From Gammaproteobacteria bacterium (GTDB lineage: Bacteria; Pseudomonadota; Gammaproteobacteria; Eutrophobiales; Eutrophobiaceae), in contig JACVQI010000007.1 of the NCBI GenBank assembly GCA_015661095.1, forward strand, positions 1 to 20,491: 20,491 bases of DNA, given 5' to 3'. Of this stretch, positions 7,690-14,122 are shown in pieces. Made by a program: the position numbers and the translations under genes. Below the pieces are notes generated by a model, which saw only the letters and a list, made by a program, of their open reading frames with translations, was not told where the DNA came from and searched no databases. Each line of letters opens with the position of its first letter. Within the stretch, counting starts at the first letter, position 1.

Positions 7690-9205
7690 CCGTAGTATCC
7701 TCACTGGACTTGGCTTCGGCCGCGAACCAGGGCTTTCTAGCGGTCATGATCAACTGTCCCGCCCGCGCTGTATCGAGATTCTCGATTTCCAGCAATTCGC
7801 CGATTGACTGTTCGGCCAGGTCTTCCATCGTCACGACGCCACGCCGCGCCAGCTCAAAGGCCAGAGCATCATCCATGCCTTCCATTTTCAGCAAATCCTC
7901 AGCCGGTTCGGCATTCGCGACCTTTTCCTCACTGGTCAGCGCCTTGGTTAAAATGACATCCTTGGCGCGGTTGCGTAACTCATTGACCAGATCAGCGTCG
8001 AATTCCTCGATTTCCAGCATCTCGTTCTCTGGCACATAGGCAACCTCTTCAATACTGGAAAAGCCTTCCTGCACGAAAATATTAGCGATTTCTTGGTCCA
8101 CATCAAGTTGATCCATGAACAGCTTCTGCAGGTTCTGGGCCTCGGATTCACTTTTCTGTTCAGCCTGTTCCACCGACATGACGTTCAATTCCCATTGCGT
8201 CAGTTCACTGGCCAGTTTCACGTTTTGGCCGCCCCGGCCTATCGCCTGGGAGAGATTTTCCTCAGCAACGGCGATATCGACACAGTGATTGTCTTCATCA
8301 ACCATGATGGATGCCACTTCCGCCGGCGCCATGGCATTAATGACGAACTGGGCCGGGTTCTCGTCCCAGAGGATGATATCGACGCGCTCGCCCGCCAGTT
8401 CATTGGACACGGCCTGGACGCGGGAACCGCGCATGCCGACGCAGGCCCCGATCGGATCGATGCGGGGGTCCTTGGTGCGCACGGCGATTTTCGCCCGGGA
8501 GCCAGGATCCCTGGCGCCGTTTACTATCTGGATCAAGCCTTCATTGATTTCCGGGACTTCTATGGTAAACAGTTTGATCAATAACTCGACTGCTGTCCTG
8601 CTCAGAAACAATTGCGGACCGCGGCTTTCCGGCCGCACCTCTTTCAGATAAGCGCGTAATCTGTCACCGGGCCGCACCGCCTCCCGCGGGATCATCTCCT
8701 CCCTGGGGATCAAGGCCTCGGCATTATTGCCGAGATCCAGGATCACGCTGCCGCGCTCAACCCGCTTGACCACGCCGCTGACCATTTCGCCAATCCGGTC
8801 CTTGTAATTAGTGAGTACCTTGTTGCGTTCCGCCTCACGGACTTTCTGGACTATCACCTGCTTGGCGGTCTGGGCGGCTATCCGCCCGAATTCGACCGAT
8901 GCCATCGGCTCTTCAACGAATTGTCCTAACTCGATATCCGCCGACTTTTTCCTGGCATCAGTCAGCCGCATCTGGCGGGGGGGGAACTCCAGCGTCTCCA
9001 GATCGTCCGCCACGACTTCCCAGCGCCGTAAGGTTTCATAATCCCCGGTGCTTTTATCGATAGCCACGCGAACCTCGATATCTTCCCGATTGCGCTTCTT
9101 GGTGGCGGTTTCCAATGCCGCTTCGATTGCCTCAAAAATAATGTCTTTGGTGACACCCTTCTCGTTTGAGACAACATCAACAACCATGAGTATTTCTTTG
9201 TTCAT
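7682..9205 (-). CDS. nusA: Transcription termination/antitermination factor NusA
   Basis: NusA binds RNA polymerase and nascent RNA, promoting pausing, termination or, with other Nus factors, antitermination. The 507 residues show an N-terminal polymerase-binding domain (1-~130), an S1 domain (~135-200, MVSGVVKRVERGSVILDLG), two KH domains (~205-345, with DPIGACVGMRGSRVQAVSNEL and GRGGQNVKLASELT), and two acidic C-terminal repeats (~365-420 and ~435-495). Both acidic repeats are kept, as in other Gammaproteobacteria; many other bacteria lack them. An AGAGG stretch precedes the ATG at short spacing. It is the second gene of the rimP operon, 59 bases after rimP, and its stop overlaps the infB start. 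Confidence 0.98.
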   Translation of the reverse strand: MNKEILMVVDVVSNEKGVTKDIIFEAIEAALETATKKRNREDIEVRVAIDKSTGDYETLRRWEVVADDLETLEFPPRQMRLTDARKKSADIELGQFVEEPMASVEFGRIAAQTAKQVIVQKVREAERNKVLTNYKDRIGEMVSGVVKRVERGSVILDLGNNAEALIPREEMIPREAVRPGDRLRAYLKEVRPESRGPQLFLSRTAVELLIKLFTIEVPEINEGLIQIVNGARDPGSRAKIAVRTKDPRIDPIGACVGMRGSRVQAVSNELAGERVDIILWDENPAQFVINAMAPAEVASIMVDEDNHCVDIAVAEENLSQAIGRGGQNVKLASELTQWELNVMSVEQAEQKSESEAQNLQKLFMDQLDVDQEIANIFVQEGFSSIEEVAYVPENEMLEIEEFDADLVNELRNRAKDVILTKALTSEEKVANAEPAEDLLKMEGMDDALAFELARRGVVTMEDLAEQSIGELLEIENLDTARAGQLIMTARKPWFAAEAKSSEDTTDA

Positions 9206-9264
9206 AACCTCTGTTTCTGCCTGCTTATCTGTTTATATGACGCCATTCAACGTAAGACTGTCAA

Positions 9265-9714
9265 CTACTGATTAATATTCGCCTTCTCAATCGATCCGGC
9301 CGGAATTCTGAATGATTGGCCATCTTCGATAATTTGTACTTCTTCGTTACTAACCGCCTCGATCACTCCGGTAAGATGTTTGCGTCCTTCGAGCTTGCTG
9401 GCCAGGCGGAGTTTTACCGGAGACCCCAGGAACCGTGCGAACTGCTCCAACGAAAACAGGGGTCTGTCCAGGCCGGGTGAGGATACCTCCAGTTCATAGC
9501 GACTGCGTATCGGATCATTTACATCCAGAACACCGGCCACCTGCCTACTCACCCTGACGCAATCGTCCACTGTGATACCTGCTACATTATCAATATAGAT
9601 ACGCAGCAACGACGAATGACTTCTGGGAAAATACTCCAAACCCCATAATTCATAGCCCATTGCTGAAATTACGGGTTGCAGTAAGTTAACCAAATCAGGG
9701 TTTTGCTTATACAT
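9265..9714 (-). CDS. rimP: Ribosome maturation factor RimP
   Basis: RimP binds free 30S subunits and is needed for their efficient maturation. From the ATG at 9714 the product has 149 residues, as usual. It shows LVNLLQPVISAMGYELWGLEY, LRIYIDN, the VDDCVRVSRQVAGVLDVND segment and YELEVSSPGLDRPLF, which together identify the N-terminal domain, followed by the small SH3-like C-terminal domain (FLGSPVKLRL to the end). A GTG at 9747 in the same frame would add 11 residues, but that codon is the first base-paired arm of the leader hairpin, so the inner ATG is favoured. No clear ribosome-binding site precedes it. Confidence 0.95.
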   Translation of the reverse strand: MYKQNPDLVNLLQPVISAMGYELWGLEYFPRSHSSLLRIYIDNVAGITVDDCVRVSRQVAGVLDVNDPIRSRYELEVSSPGLDRPLFSLEQFARFLGSPVKLRLASKLEGRKHLTGVIEAVSNEEVQIIEDGQSFRIPAGSIEKANINQ

Positions 9715-9720
9715 GAGACG

Positions 9721-9748
9721 AAAACAAAAAGTGGGCGCAAGGCCCACT
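9721..9748 (-). terminator. Terminator-like hairpin in the rimP leader (attenuator)
   Basis: On the minus strand GTGGGC and GCCCAC close a five-base loop and are followed by TTTTTGTTTT, a textbook intrinsic terminator. It lies between the operon promoter and the rimP ATG, only six bases from the start codon. That is the arrangement of the rimP leader RNA motif known from Gammaproteobacteria, so it likely acts as an attenuator of the rimP-nusA-infB operon. Confidence 0.75.
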
Positions 9749-9777
9749 CTCCTACAAAATAATGTAACACGCTGGCA

Positions 9778-9806
9778 AGTATAGCGTTATTCTCTAACTA
9801 TGCCAA
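9778..9806 (-). promoter_or_regulatory. Sigma70-type promoter of the rimP-nusA-infB operon
   Basis: Reading the minus strand, TTGGCA (9806-9801) and TATACT (9783-9778) are exactly 17 bases apart, each one mismatch from consensus. The predicted start near 9771 gives a leader of about 57 bases that contains the attenuator hairpin. Confidence 0.75.
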
Positions 9807-9839
9807 TTTATCAGCTTCATCCCCAGCTTATGGCAGCTG

Positions 9840-9863
9840 AAAAAAAACCCCGGTTCCGGGGTT
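9840..9863 (-). terminator. Intrinsic terminator after the tRNA-fMet unit
   Basis: On the minus strand the perfect stem AACCCCGG/CCGGGGTT is followed by a run of T residues. It lies downstream of both the tRNA gene and the tRNA remnant, and just upstream of the rimP promoter. It would therefore separate tRNA transcription from the rimP operon. Confidence 0.85.
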
Positions 9864-9875
9864 CTTATTATCAAT

Positions 9876-9911
9876 TGGTAGCGGGGACAGGTTTTAACCC
9901 TGCGACCTTCG
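9876..9911 (-). pseudogene. Remnant of the tRNA-fMet 3' half
   Basis: Thirty-six bases match the 3' end of the neighbouring tRNA-fMet, from the CGAAGG after the anticodon stem to the terminal CCA, with three differences by eye. All three fall in the T loop and its edge, where TTCAAAT has become GTTAAAA, so the loop could not fold as a normal T loop. The 5' half is missing. It is a partial duplication, possibly left by a site-specific integration at the tRNA 3' end. Confidence 0.75.
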
Positions 9912-9938
9912 CCAGTTCATAAACAACTCGAATCCGAT

Positions 9939-9967
9939 GAGCACATAGTGCTCGGGCTCATAATCCG
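9939..9967 (+). repeat. Hairpin plus inverted copy of the tRNA-fMet anticodon arm
   Basis: On the plus strand TCGGGCTCATAATCCG (9952-9967) matches the anticodon arm of the adjacent minus-strand tRNA-fMet at 15 of 16 bases, so it is an inverted partial copy. It overlaps a perfect small hairpin GAGCAC-ATA-GTGCTC (9939-9953). Together with the 3' remnant it shows that this spacer was built from rearranged tRNA pieces. Confidence 0.6.
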
Positions 9968-9998
9968 TAACCACCCGTATTTGCACTCTATAATATGA

Positions 9999-10075
9999 TG
10001 GTAGCGGGGACAGGATTTGAACCTGCGACCTTCGGGTTATGAGCCCGACGAGCTGCCAGACTGCTCCACCCCGCA
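9999..10075 (-). tRNA. Initiator tRNA, tRNA-fMet(CAT)
   Basis: A 77-base gene on the minus strand with encoded CCA. The anticodon arm TCGGGCTCATAACCCGA has the CAT anticodon and the three consecutive G:C pairs that mark initiator tRNAs. The T arm GCAGGTTCAAATCCTGT is normal. The acceptor stem is TGCGGGG/CCCCGCT, so position 1 does not pair with position 72, the second initiator hallmark. Here the mismatch is U1-U72 rather than the C1-A72 of E. coli. Its place before rimP-nusA-infB equals that of metY in E. coli. Confidence 0.97.
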
Positions 10076-10089
10076 ATATTCTGTTTTCA

Positions 10090-10106
10090 CTCTGCCTCAT
10101 GCAGAG
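10090..10106 (-). other. Stem-loop in the tRNA-fMet precursor leader
   Basis: CTCTGC and GCAGAG form a six-base stem with a five-base loop between the predicted transcription start and the 5' end of the mature tRNA. It may help present the precursor to processing nucleases, but this is inferred only from position. Confidence 0.35.
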
Positions 10107-10124
10107 CTTCCTAAAGAGGCGGGC

Positions 10125-10153
10125 ATGGTACAGTGCCACATACTAATTTTCAA
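10125..10153 (-). promoter_or_regulatory. Sigma70-type promoter of tRNA-fMet
   Basis: On the minus strand TTGAAA (10153-10148) and TACCAT (10130-10125) are 17 bases apart. The -10 box is followed by GCCCGCC, the G+C-rich discriminator typical of stably expressed tRNA promoters under stringent control. The predicted leader is about 40 bases. Confidence 0.65.
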
Positions 10154-10248
10154 GGATACCGGCCAAATCCGGAAAAATAGGTAAGTTACCGCAAATTGTT
10201 GGAATCTATCTCAATCACGAAATTTTCGTACGGACGAGTTAATTGATA

Positions 10249-11334
10249 TCAGACTGAGAGACGCACCGGCTGCCGTTTCGCACCCCAGTCACCAGGCCTG
10301 GCTTCGAACACACCCGGGCATGGAGTTTGGCATTTACGGCAGCGGCCTTCCGCCGTCAGGTTCCAGTCCTTAAGGACATACCAGTCCCGAGCTATCAATA
10401 ATTCGTCGCAGCTGCTGCAATAGGTACTGCCGCCTTCGAGATCATGGACATTGCCGGTATAGACGTGGTGCAGGCCATTCCTTTTGGCGATCTGCCTGGC
10501 CCGGGTCAATGTCCCGTGCGGGGTATGGGCATGCTCCAGCATTTTCCAATCCGGGTGAAAAGCCGTGAAATGCAGCGGTACATCTGGTCCCAGATGGTCC
10601 ATAATCCAATGGCTCATCTGGTCGATTTCGCCGTCGCTGTCGTTTTCTCCCGGGATGAGCAAGGTGGTGATTTCGAACCAGACCGGCGTTTCGTGTTTCA
10701 AATATAATAATGTATCCAGCACCGCCTGCAGATGGCCGCCGGTCAGATACTTATAGAAATGTTCCGTAAACGCCTTCAAATCGACATTGGCGGCGTCCAT
10801 GTAACGGTAAAACTCCTGCCTGGGCTCGGCACAGACATAACCCGCCGTCACTGCGACGGTTTTGATTCCCAGACTGCGGCATTCCTGAGCGACATCGATG
10901 GCATATTCATGGAATATCACCGGGTCGTTGTAGGTAAAAGCGATGGACCGGCAATGCAAATCCCTGGCCTTGGCAGCCAGCACGTCCGGGGCTGCGGCAT
11001 CCGCCAGAGTATCGAACTCACGGGACTTGCTGATATCCCAGTTCTGGCAAAATTTACAGGCCAGGTTACAGCCCGCCGTCCCGAAAGACAGCACCGGGGT
11101 CCCCGGTAAAAAGTGGTTGAGCGGCTTTTTTTCGATGGGGTCGATGCAAAAACCGCTGGATCGGCCGTAAGTTGTCAGTACGATACGGCCTTCCTCACAG
11201 GCCCGGACAAAACACAGCCCACGCTGACCGTCTTTCAGTTTACACGCCCGCGGACACAGGTCGCACTGCACGCGCCCATCGTCCAGGGTATGCCAGTAAC
11301 GGGTCGGGTGACTGTCCTGCTGAATGTTTGGCAT
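10249..11334 (-). CDS. amrS: AmmeMemoRadiSam system radical SAM enzyme
   Basis: A 361-residue radical S-adenosylmethionine enzyme of the AmrS family. The radical SAM cluster motif is CNLACKFC (C89, C93, C96), followed by QNWDISKS. The N-terminus carries further cysteines (C24DLC27PRAC31, C41) in the family pattern HPTRYWHTLDDGRVQCDLCP. The C-terminus adds CSSC and CRKC pairs that suggest a metal-binding tail, possibly zinc or a second cluster. Family knowledge: AmrS genes occur next to AmrA (AMMECR1) and AmrB (MEMO1) homologues; I know of no firmly established reaction. Here the partner gene is divergent and 93 bases away. No ribosome-binding site is evident before the ATG, and the promoter predicts a short leader of about 13 bases. 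Confidence 0.95.
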   Translation of the reverse strand: MPNIQQDSHPTRYWHTLDDGRVQCDLCPRACKLKDGQRGLCFVRACEEGRIVLTTYGRSSGFCIDPIEKKPLNHFLPGTPVLSFGTAGCNLACKFCQNWDISKSREFDTLADAAAPDVLAAKARDLHCRSIAFTYNDPVIFHEYAIDVAQECRSLGIKTVAVTAGYVCAEPRQEFYRYMDAANVDLKAFTEHFYKYLTGGHLQAVLDTLLYLKHETPVWFEITTLLIPGENDSDGEIDQMSHWIMDHLGPDVPLHFTAFHPDWKMLEHAHTPHGTLTRARQIAKRNGLHHVYTGNVHDLEGGSTYCSSCDELLIARDWYVLKDWNLTAEGRCRKCQTPCPGVFEARPGDWGAKRQPVRLSV

Positions 11335-11353
11335 GCATTAAATATGAAGACTT

Positions 11354-11382
11354 TCTATAATTAATACAAGGTATCGCTGCAA
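11354..11382 (-). promoter_or_regulatory. Sigma70-type promoter of amrS in the divergent spacer
   Basis: On the minus strand TTGCAG (11382-11377) and TATAGA (11359-11354) are exactly 17 bases apart. On the plus strand the same A+T-rich spot contains TATAAT (11356-11361), a possible -10 box for the divergent amrB-amrA gene, but without a clear -35 box. The two directions may compete. Confidence 0.6.
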
Positions 11383-11427
11383 TTATTCCGCAGCCTCTGG
11401 CCGTAGGGTTATTGCCGGTCTGAAAAT

Positions 11428-12810
11428 ATGATCACTGATAACAATATCCGTTTATCCGGGCAATCCATAAAAATACGTCCCCCCGCGGTCGCCGGGATGT
11501 TTTACCCCCTGGCACGGGAAGAACTGGAACATAGTGTCCGGGAATATCTCGATCAGGCGAAGGTCGATATTCCACCACCGAAGGCCATCATTGCCCCCCA
11601 TGCCGGTTATATCTATTCCGGACCAGTCGCCGCCGCGGTCTATGACAGCCTCATCCCGATTCGTCAGCGTATTAAGAAGGTCGTGCTGCTGGGGCCGGCT
11701 CATCGGGTTTACCTGCAAGGTCTGGCCCTGCCGGATGCCACAGTTTTTGCCACGCCCCTCGGCAAAATCGAGATCAATAAAGAATTGGTCGACAGAATCA
11801 GGGATCTGCCGCAGGTATGCACCATGGCCAGCGCCCACGCCCAGGAACACAGCCTGGAAGTGCATCTGCCCTTTTTGCAGATGGTACTGGATAACTTCAC
11901 TCTGTTGCCGCTGGTGGTTGGTGATGCCGATCAGGAACAGGTTGCCGAAGTGCTGACTGCCGTCTGGGGTGGTGACGAAACCCTCATAGTCATCAGTTCC
12001 GACCTCAGCCATTACCACACTTATCAAACCGCCAGAAAGCTCGATGCGGCGACCAGCGACGCCATTAAAAATCTGCAACTCGATGAGATCGGGCCGGAGC
12101 AGGCCTGCGGCTGCCGGCCGATGCGCGGTTTGTTGCGCCTGGCCAAACTGAAAAATATGGAGATCCGGGTCCTGGACGTTCGTAACTCCGGCGATACCGC
12201 CGGCGGACGCGATCAGGTGGTTGGCTACGGCGCCTATTCCGTACATTACCGGGAAGCGCCAGTGACCCAATATGCACGGGAACTGTTGAGCGTTGCACGG
12301 CAAAGTATCGAACAGGGATTCAAAACCAGGCAACCCTTGCAGCCGGATCTGAACCGTTACGCGGAGGTACTGAGAGAACCTGCCGCGACCTTCGTCACGT
12401 TGAAGATCAACTCCAGTCTGCGCGGCTGCATCGGCACCACCCAGGCCGTGCAACCGCTCGTGCTGAGCGTCGCGGACAGTGCCTATAAGGCGGCCTTCCA
12501 GGATCCGCGATTCCAATCTCTCACCGAAGCGGAATACCGTCAGGTTGATCTGAGTATCTCCGTACTGACACCGCCAGTCGAAATAAACTTCGCCTCCGAG
12601 TCCGATTTGATCCGGCAACTGCAACCGGGAGTCGACGGACTAATCATAGAATCCGGGAACAAGCGCGCCACGTTTCTGCCCGAGGTCTGGGACTCACTTC
12701 CGGCAGCCGGGGATTTTCTCAGACAACTGAAATCGAAGGCCGGGATGGACAAAAACCAAACACCCAAAAAGGCGTGGCGCTATCACTCACAGCATATATC
12801 CGATAAATAG
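11428..12810 (+). CDS. AmmeMemoRadiSam proteins B and A fused (MEMO1-AMMECR1)
   Basis: One 460-residue gene carries two families usually discussed as separate proteins. Residues ~16-275 are MEMO1/AmrB: RPPAVAGMFYP, PHAGYIYSG (H58), LLGPAH (H92), EHSLEVHLPFL (140-150), SSDLSHYH (190-197) and CGCRP (C227). H58, H92 and C227 align with the metal ligands known in human MEMO1 (H49, H81, C244). Residues ~280-455 are AMMECR1/AmrA, with the hallmark LRGCIGT at 331-337 and FQDPRFQSLTEAEY. The join has no stop or frame change. The function is not settled for the family; action together with the divergent radical SAM enzyme is inferred from their widespread linkage. The ATG at 11428 has only a distant GTAGGG as possible ribosome-binding site, so the start is moderately sure. 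Confidence 0.95.
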   Translation: MITDNNIRLSGQSIKIRPPAVAGMFYPLAREELEHSVREYLDQAKVDIPPPKAIIAPHAGYIYSGPVAAAVYDSLIPIRQRIKKVVLLGPAHRVYLQGLALPDATVFATPLGKIEINKELVDRIRDLPQVCTMASAHAQEHSLEVHLPFLQMVLDNFTLLPLVVGDADQEQVAEVLTAVWGGDETLIVISSDLSHYHTYQTARKLDAATSDAIKNLQLDEIGPEQACGCRPMRGLLRLAKLKNMEIRVLDVRNSGDTAGGRDQVVGYGAYSVHYREAPVTQYARELLSVARQSIEQGFKTRQPLQPDLNRYAEVLREPAATFVTLKINSSLRGCIGTTQAVQPLVLSVADSAYKAAFQDPRFQSLTEAEYRQVDLSISVLTPPVEINFASESDLIRQLQPGVDGLIIESGNKRATFLPEVWDSLPAAGDFLRQLKSKAGMDKNQTPKKAWRYHSQHISDK

Positions 12811-12935
12811 TTAATGCCGCTCTATAATTCATTATTGGACAAAGTATCCATTAAACCCTGGTTATACGACTATTCGATAGTTGTATCGCTCACATTCACG
12901 GGCTGGGACCGAGTTGCCCTAGGGAGATTGCCACT

Positions 12936-13370
12936 ATGAACGAGTCTTGGATTCCAAGGGGCTTTGGCACCGTTACTCCCAACATCATCGTCGACAATGC
13001 TGAGGACGCCATCGCATTCCTGAAGCGGGCGCTCGGAGCGACGGAGCAGTATCGCTTGACCATGTCGAATGGGAGAATTGCTCATTGTGAGCTCAAACTT
13101 GGCAACTCTACGGTCAACCTCGGAGAGTCTATGGAGGGATGGCCCGCTCGTAGCCTCGTCGCACAAATCTACGTCGAGGATTCCGATGAGCTGTTTGAAC
13201 GGGCGGTCGCGGCCGGTGCGTCAGTTATCATGCCGATGACGAACATGTTCTTCGGTTCTCGGGAAGGACGAGTATCGGATCCATTCGGTAACGTCTGGAC
13301 AATTGCCACACTCAAGGAAGATGTGTCTCCTGACGAAATGCAACACCGGATGACGGCAGCAGGATATTGA
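12936..13370 (+). CDS. VOC-fold (glyoxalase/PhnB-like) protein
   Basis: A 144-residue protein with the vicinal-oxygen-chelate fold: two beta-alpha-beta-beta-beta halves. The first half starts at PNIIVDNAEDAIAFLKRALGA, includes GRIAHCELKLGNSTVNLGE and ends near residue 70. The second starts at VAQIYVEDSDELFERAVAAGA and ends SDPFGNVWTIATL. The C-terminal EDVSPDEMQHRM is typical of the PhnB/COG2764 group. In many members of this group the segment reads DPFGH, with the His a likely metal ligand; here it is Asn, so metal binding or activity may differ. The substrate is unknown; the family includes dioxygenases, lyases and resistance proteins. AGGGAG precedes the ATG at good spacing. It stands alone on the plus strand, with no partner gene. 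Confidence 0.88.
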   Translation: MNESWIPRGFGTVTPNIIVDNAEDAIAFLKRALGATEQYRLTMSNGRIAHCELKLGNSTVNLGESMEGWPARSLVAQIYVEDSDELFERAVAAGASVIMPMTNMFFGSREGRVSDPFGNVWTIATLKEDVSPDEMQHRMTAAGY

Positions 13371-13445
13371 GGCGGTAGGATGCATGCATAACTACCTGAT
13401 GCAAAGATTGTAGACCGGATACAGCTCAGCGGTCGCTTCTGTGCA

Positions 13446-13526
13446 GTCGCTACGGACTTCCTGTCCTCTCGCGACACTAATACTCCTGTATGTCGCCCTG
13501 CACCCGCGACATTCGGACTCCTGTCC
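13446..13526. repeat. Array of three hairpins with TCCT/AGGA loops
   Basis: In the convergent spacer between the VOC gene and the TPR lipoprotein gene, three small stems share the same loop. They are GGAC-TTCCT-GTCC (13454-13466), GCGACA..TAC-TCCT-GTA..TGTCGC (13471-13496) and GGAC-TCCT-GTCC (13515-13526). Stem bases differ while pairing is kept. GTCGC and GCGAC blocks alternate at 13446, 13471, 13492 and 13506, so each could pair with either neighbour. Read from the minus strand the loops show AGGA, the core recognised by CsrA/RsmA proteins. No T-rich terminator follows in either direction, so whether it is a separate RNA, an mRNA tail or a repeat is open. Confidence 0.55.
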
Positions 13527-13551
13527 ATCAAATCCGGGGAACAATCCGTTG

Positions 13552-14115
13552 CTATCCGCTGGTCCCGGCACCCATCTGCCGTAACTCTTCGATCTTTTTT
13601 CTGGCCTCCGCCTCACCCTGGGCATCGCCGGTATTGGTCGTGATTGCCAGGATCAAAAACCAGTTTTCCATTTGTAACGAATAATCGCCGGCGGCGAGGG
13701 TATTGGATCTTCGCGCCATCGTCAGAGCCTGTTGTGAGTCTCCCCGACGCATGTGGACGCCGGCCAGCCGGTTCCATAGCAAGGCGTTTTTCGGATCGAT
13801 CTTTAAGGCCCGTTCGAGCGTTGCAGCCGCGGCATCAGGGTTGCCGTTGGCTTCGGCCTGTTCCGCGTCATCGAGCAGGGCAACAATCGCTGGTGGTGTG
13901 GCTGCCGGTGCTGGATCCAGTGGGACCTGCGGGTTGACCGGGTTGGATGGGGCTGGCGGTGGGACGTTCACTCGCGGCTGTCTACTACTGATTACTGGTG
14001 GTGCGGGCGCCGTGGTTCGGTCTTCCACAGGTGTGGTCCTGGGGTTGGAACTGGAACAGGCCTGTAACAGCAAGCACACCAGTAACAGTTTCCAGAGATG
14101 ATTGTTTTGTGTCAT
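13552..14115 (-). CDS. Pro-rich TPR lipoprotein, LpoP-like candidate PBP1b activator
   Basis: A 187-residue predicted outer-membrane lipoprotein. From the ATG at 14115 it starts MTQNNHLWKLLLVCLLLQAC, a signal peptide with lipobox LLQAC. About 55 residues rich in Pro, Ala and Thr follow, likely a flexible tether. Then a TPR domain (~75-175) contains ALLDDAEQAEANGNPDAAAATLERALKIDPKNALLWNRLAGVHMRRGDSQ. The ATG lies seven bases after the mrcB stop, which points to translational coupling. Family knowledge: Pseudomonas LpoP is a TPR lipoprotein that activates PBP1b, and E. coli LpoB uses a Pro-rich tether to reach PBP1b through the periplasm. The same role here is inferred from architecture and position. 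An in-frame start 30 codons upstream is rejected because it would lie inside mrcB and bury the signal peptide. Confidence 0.85.
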   Translation of the reverse strand: MTQNNHLWKLLLVCLLLQACSSSNPRTTPVEDRTTAPAPPVISSRQPRVNVPPPAPSNPVNPQVPLDPAPAATPPAIVALLDDAEQAEANGNPDAAAATLERALKIDPKNALLWNRLAGVHMRRGDSQQALTMARRSNTLAAGDYSLQMENWFLILAITTNTGDAQGEAEARKKIEELRQMGAGTSG

Positions 14116-14122
14116 AAGGGTT

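Noticed and set aside
9894..10139. Minus-strand ORF of 81 residues containing SQVQILSPLP
   Set aside because: It reads through the tRNA-fMet gene; this peptide signature is a common false call from tRNA sequence.
11452..12624. Minus-strand ORF of 390 residues opposite the amrB-amrA fusion
   Set aside because: It is long only because the opposite codons avoid stops. All family motifs are in the plus-strand frame.
13374..13396. GGTAG/CTACC hairpin with an inner ATGCATGCAT palindrome as a terminator for the VOC gene
   Set aside because: The stem is only five bases, the loop is long and no T-run follows in either direction.
12811..13551. Possible integron cassette around the VOC gene
   Set aside because: VOC genes are frequent in cassettes, but I found no convincing attC pair (RYYYAAC/GTTRRRY) at its ends and no integrase.
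13169..13625. Two minus-strand ORFs overlapping the VOC gene and the hairpin array
   Set aside because: They cross a clear gene and a hairpin-rich spacer in different frames and have no motif.
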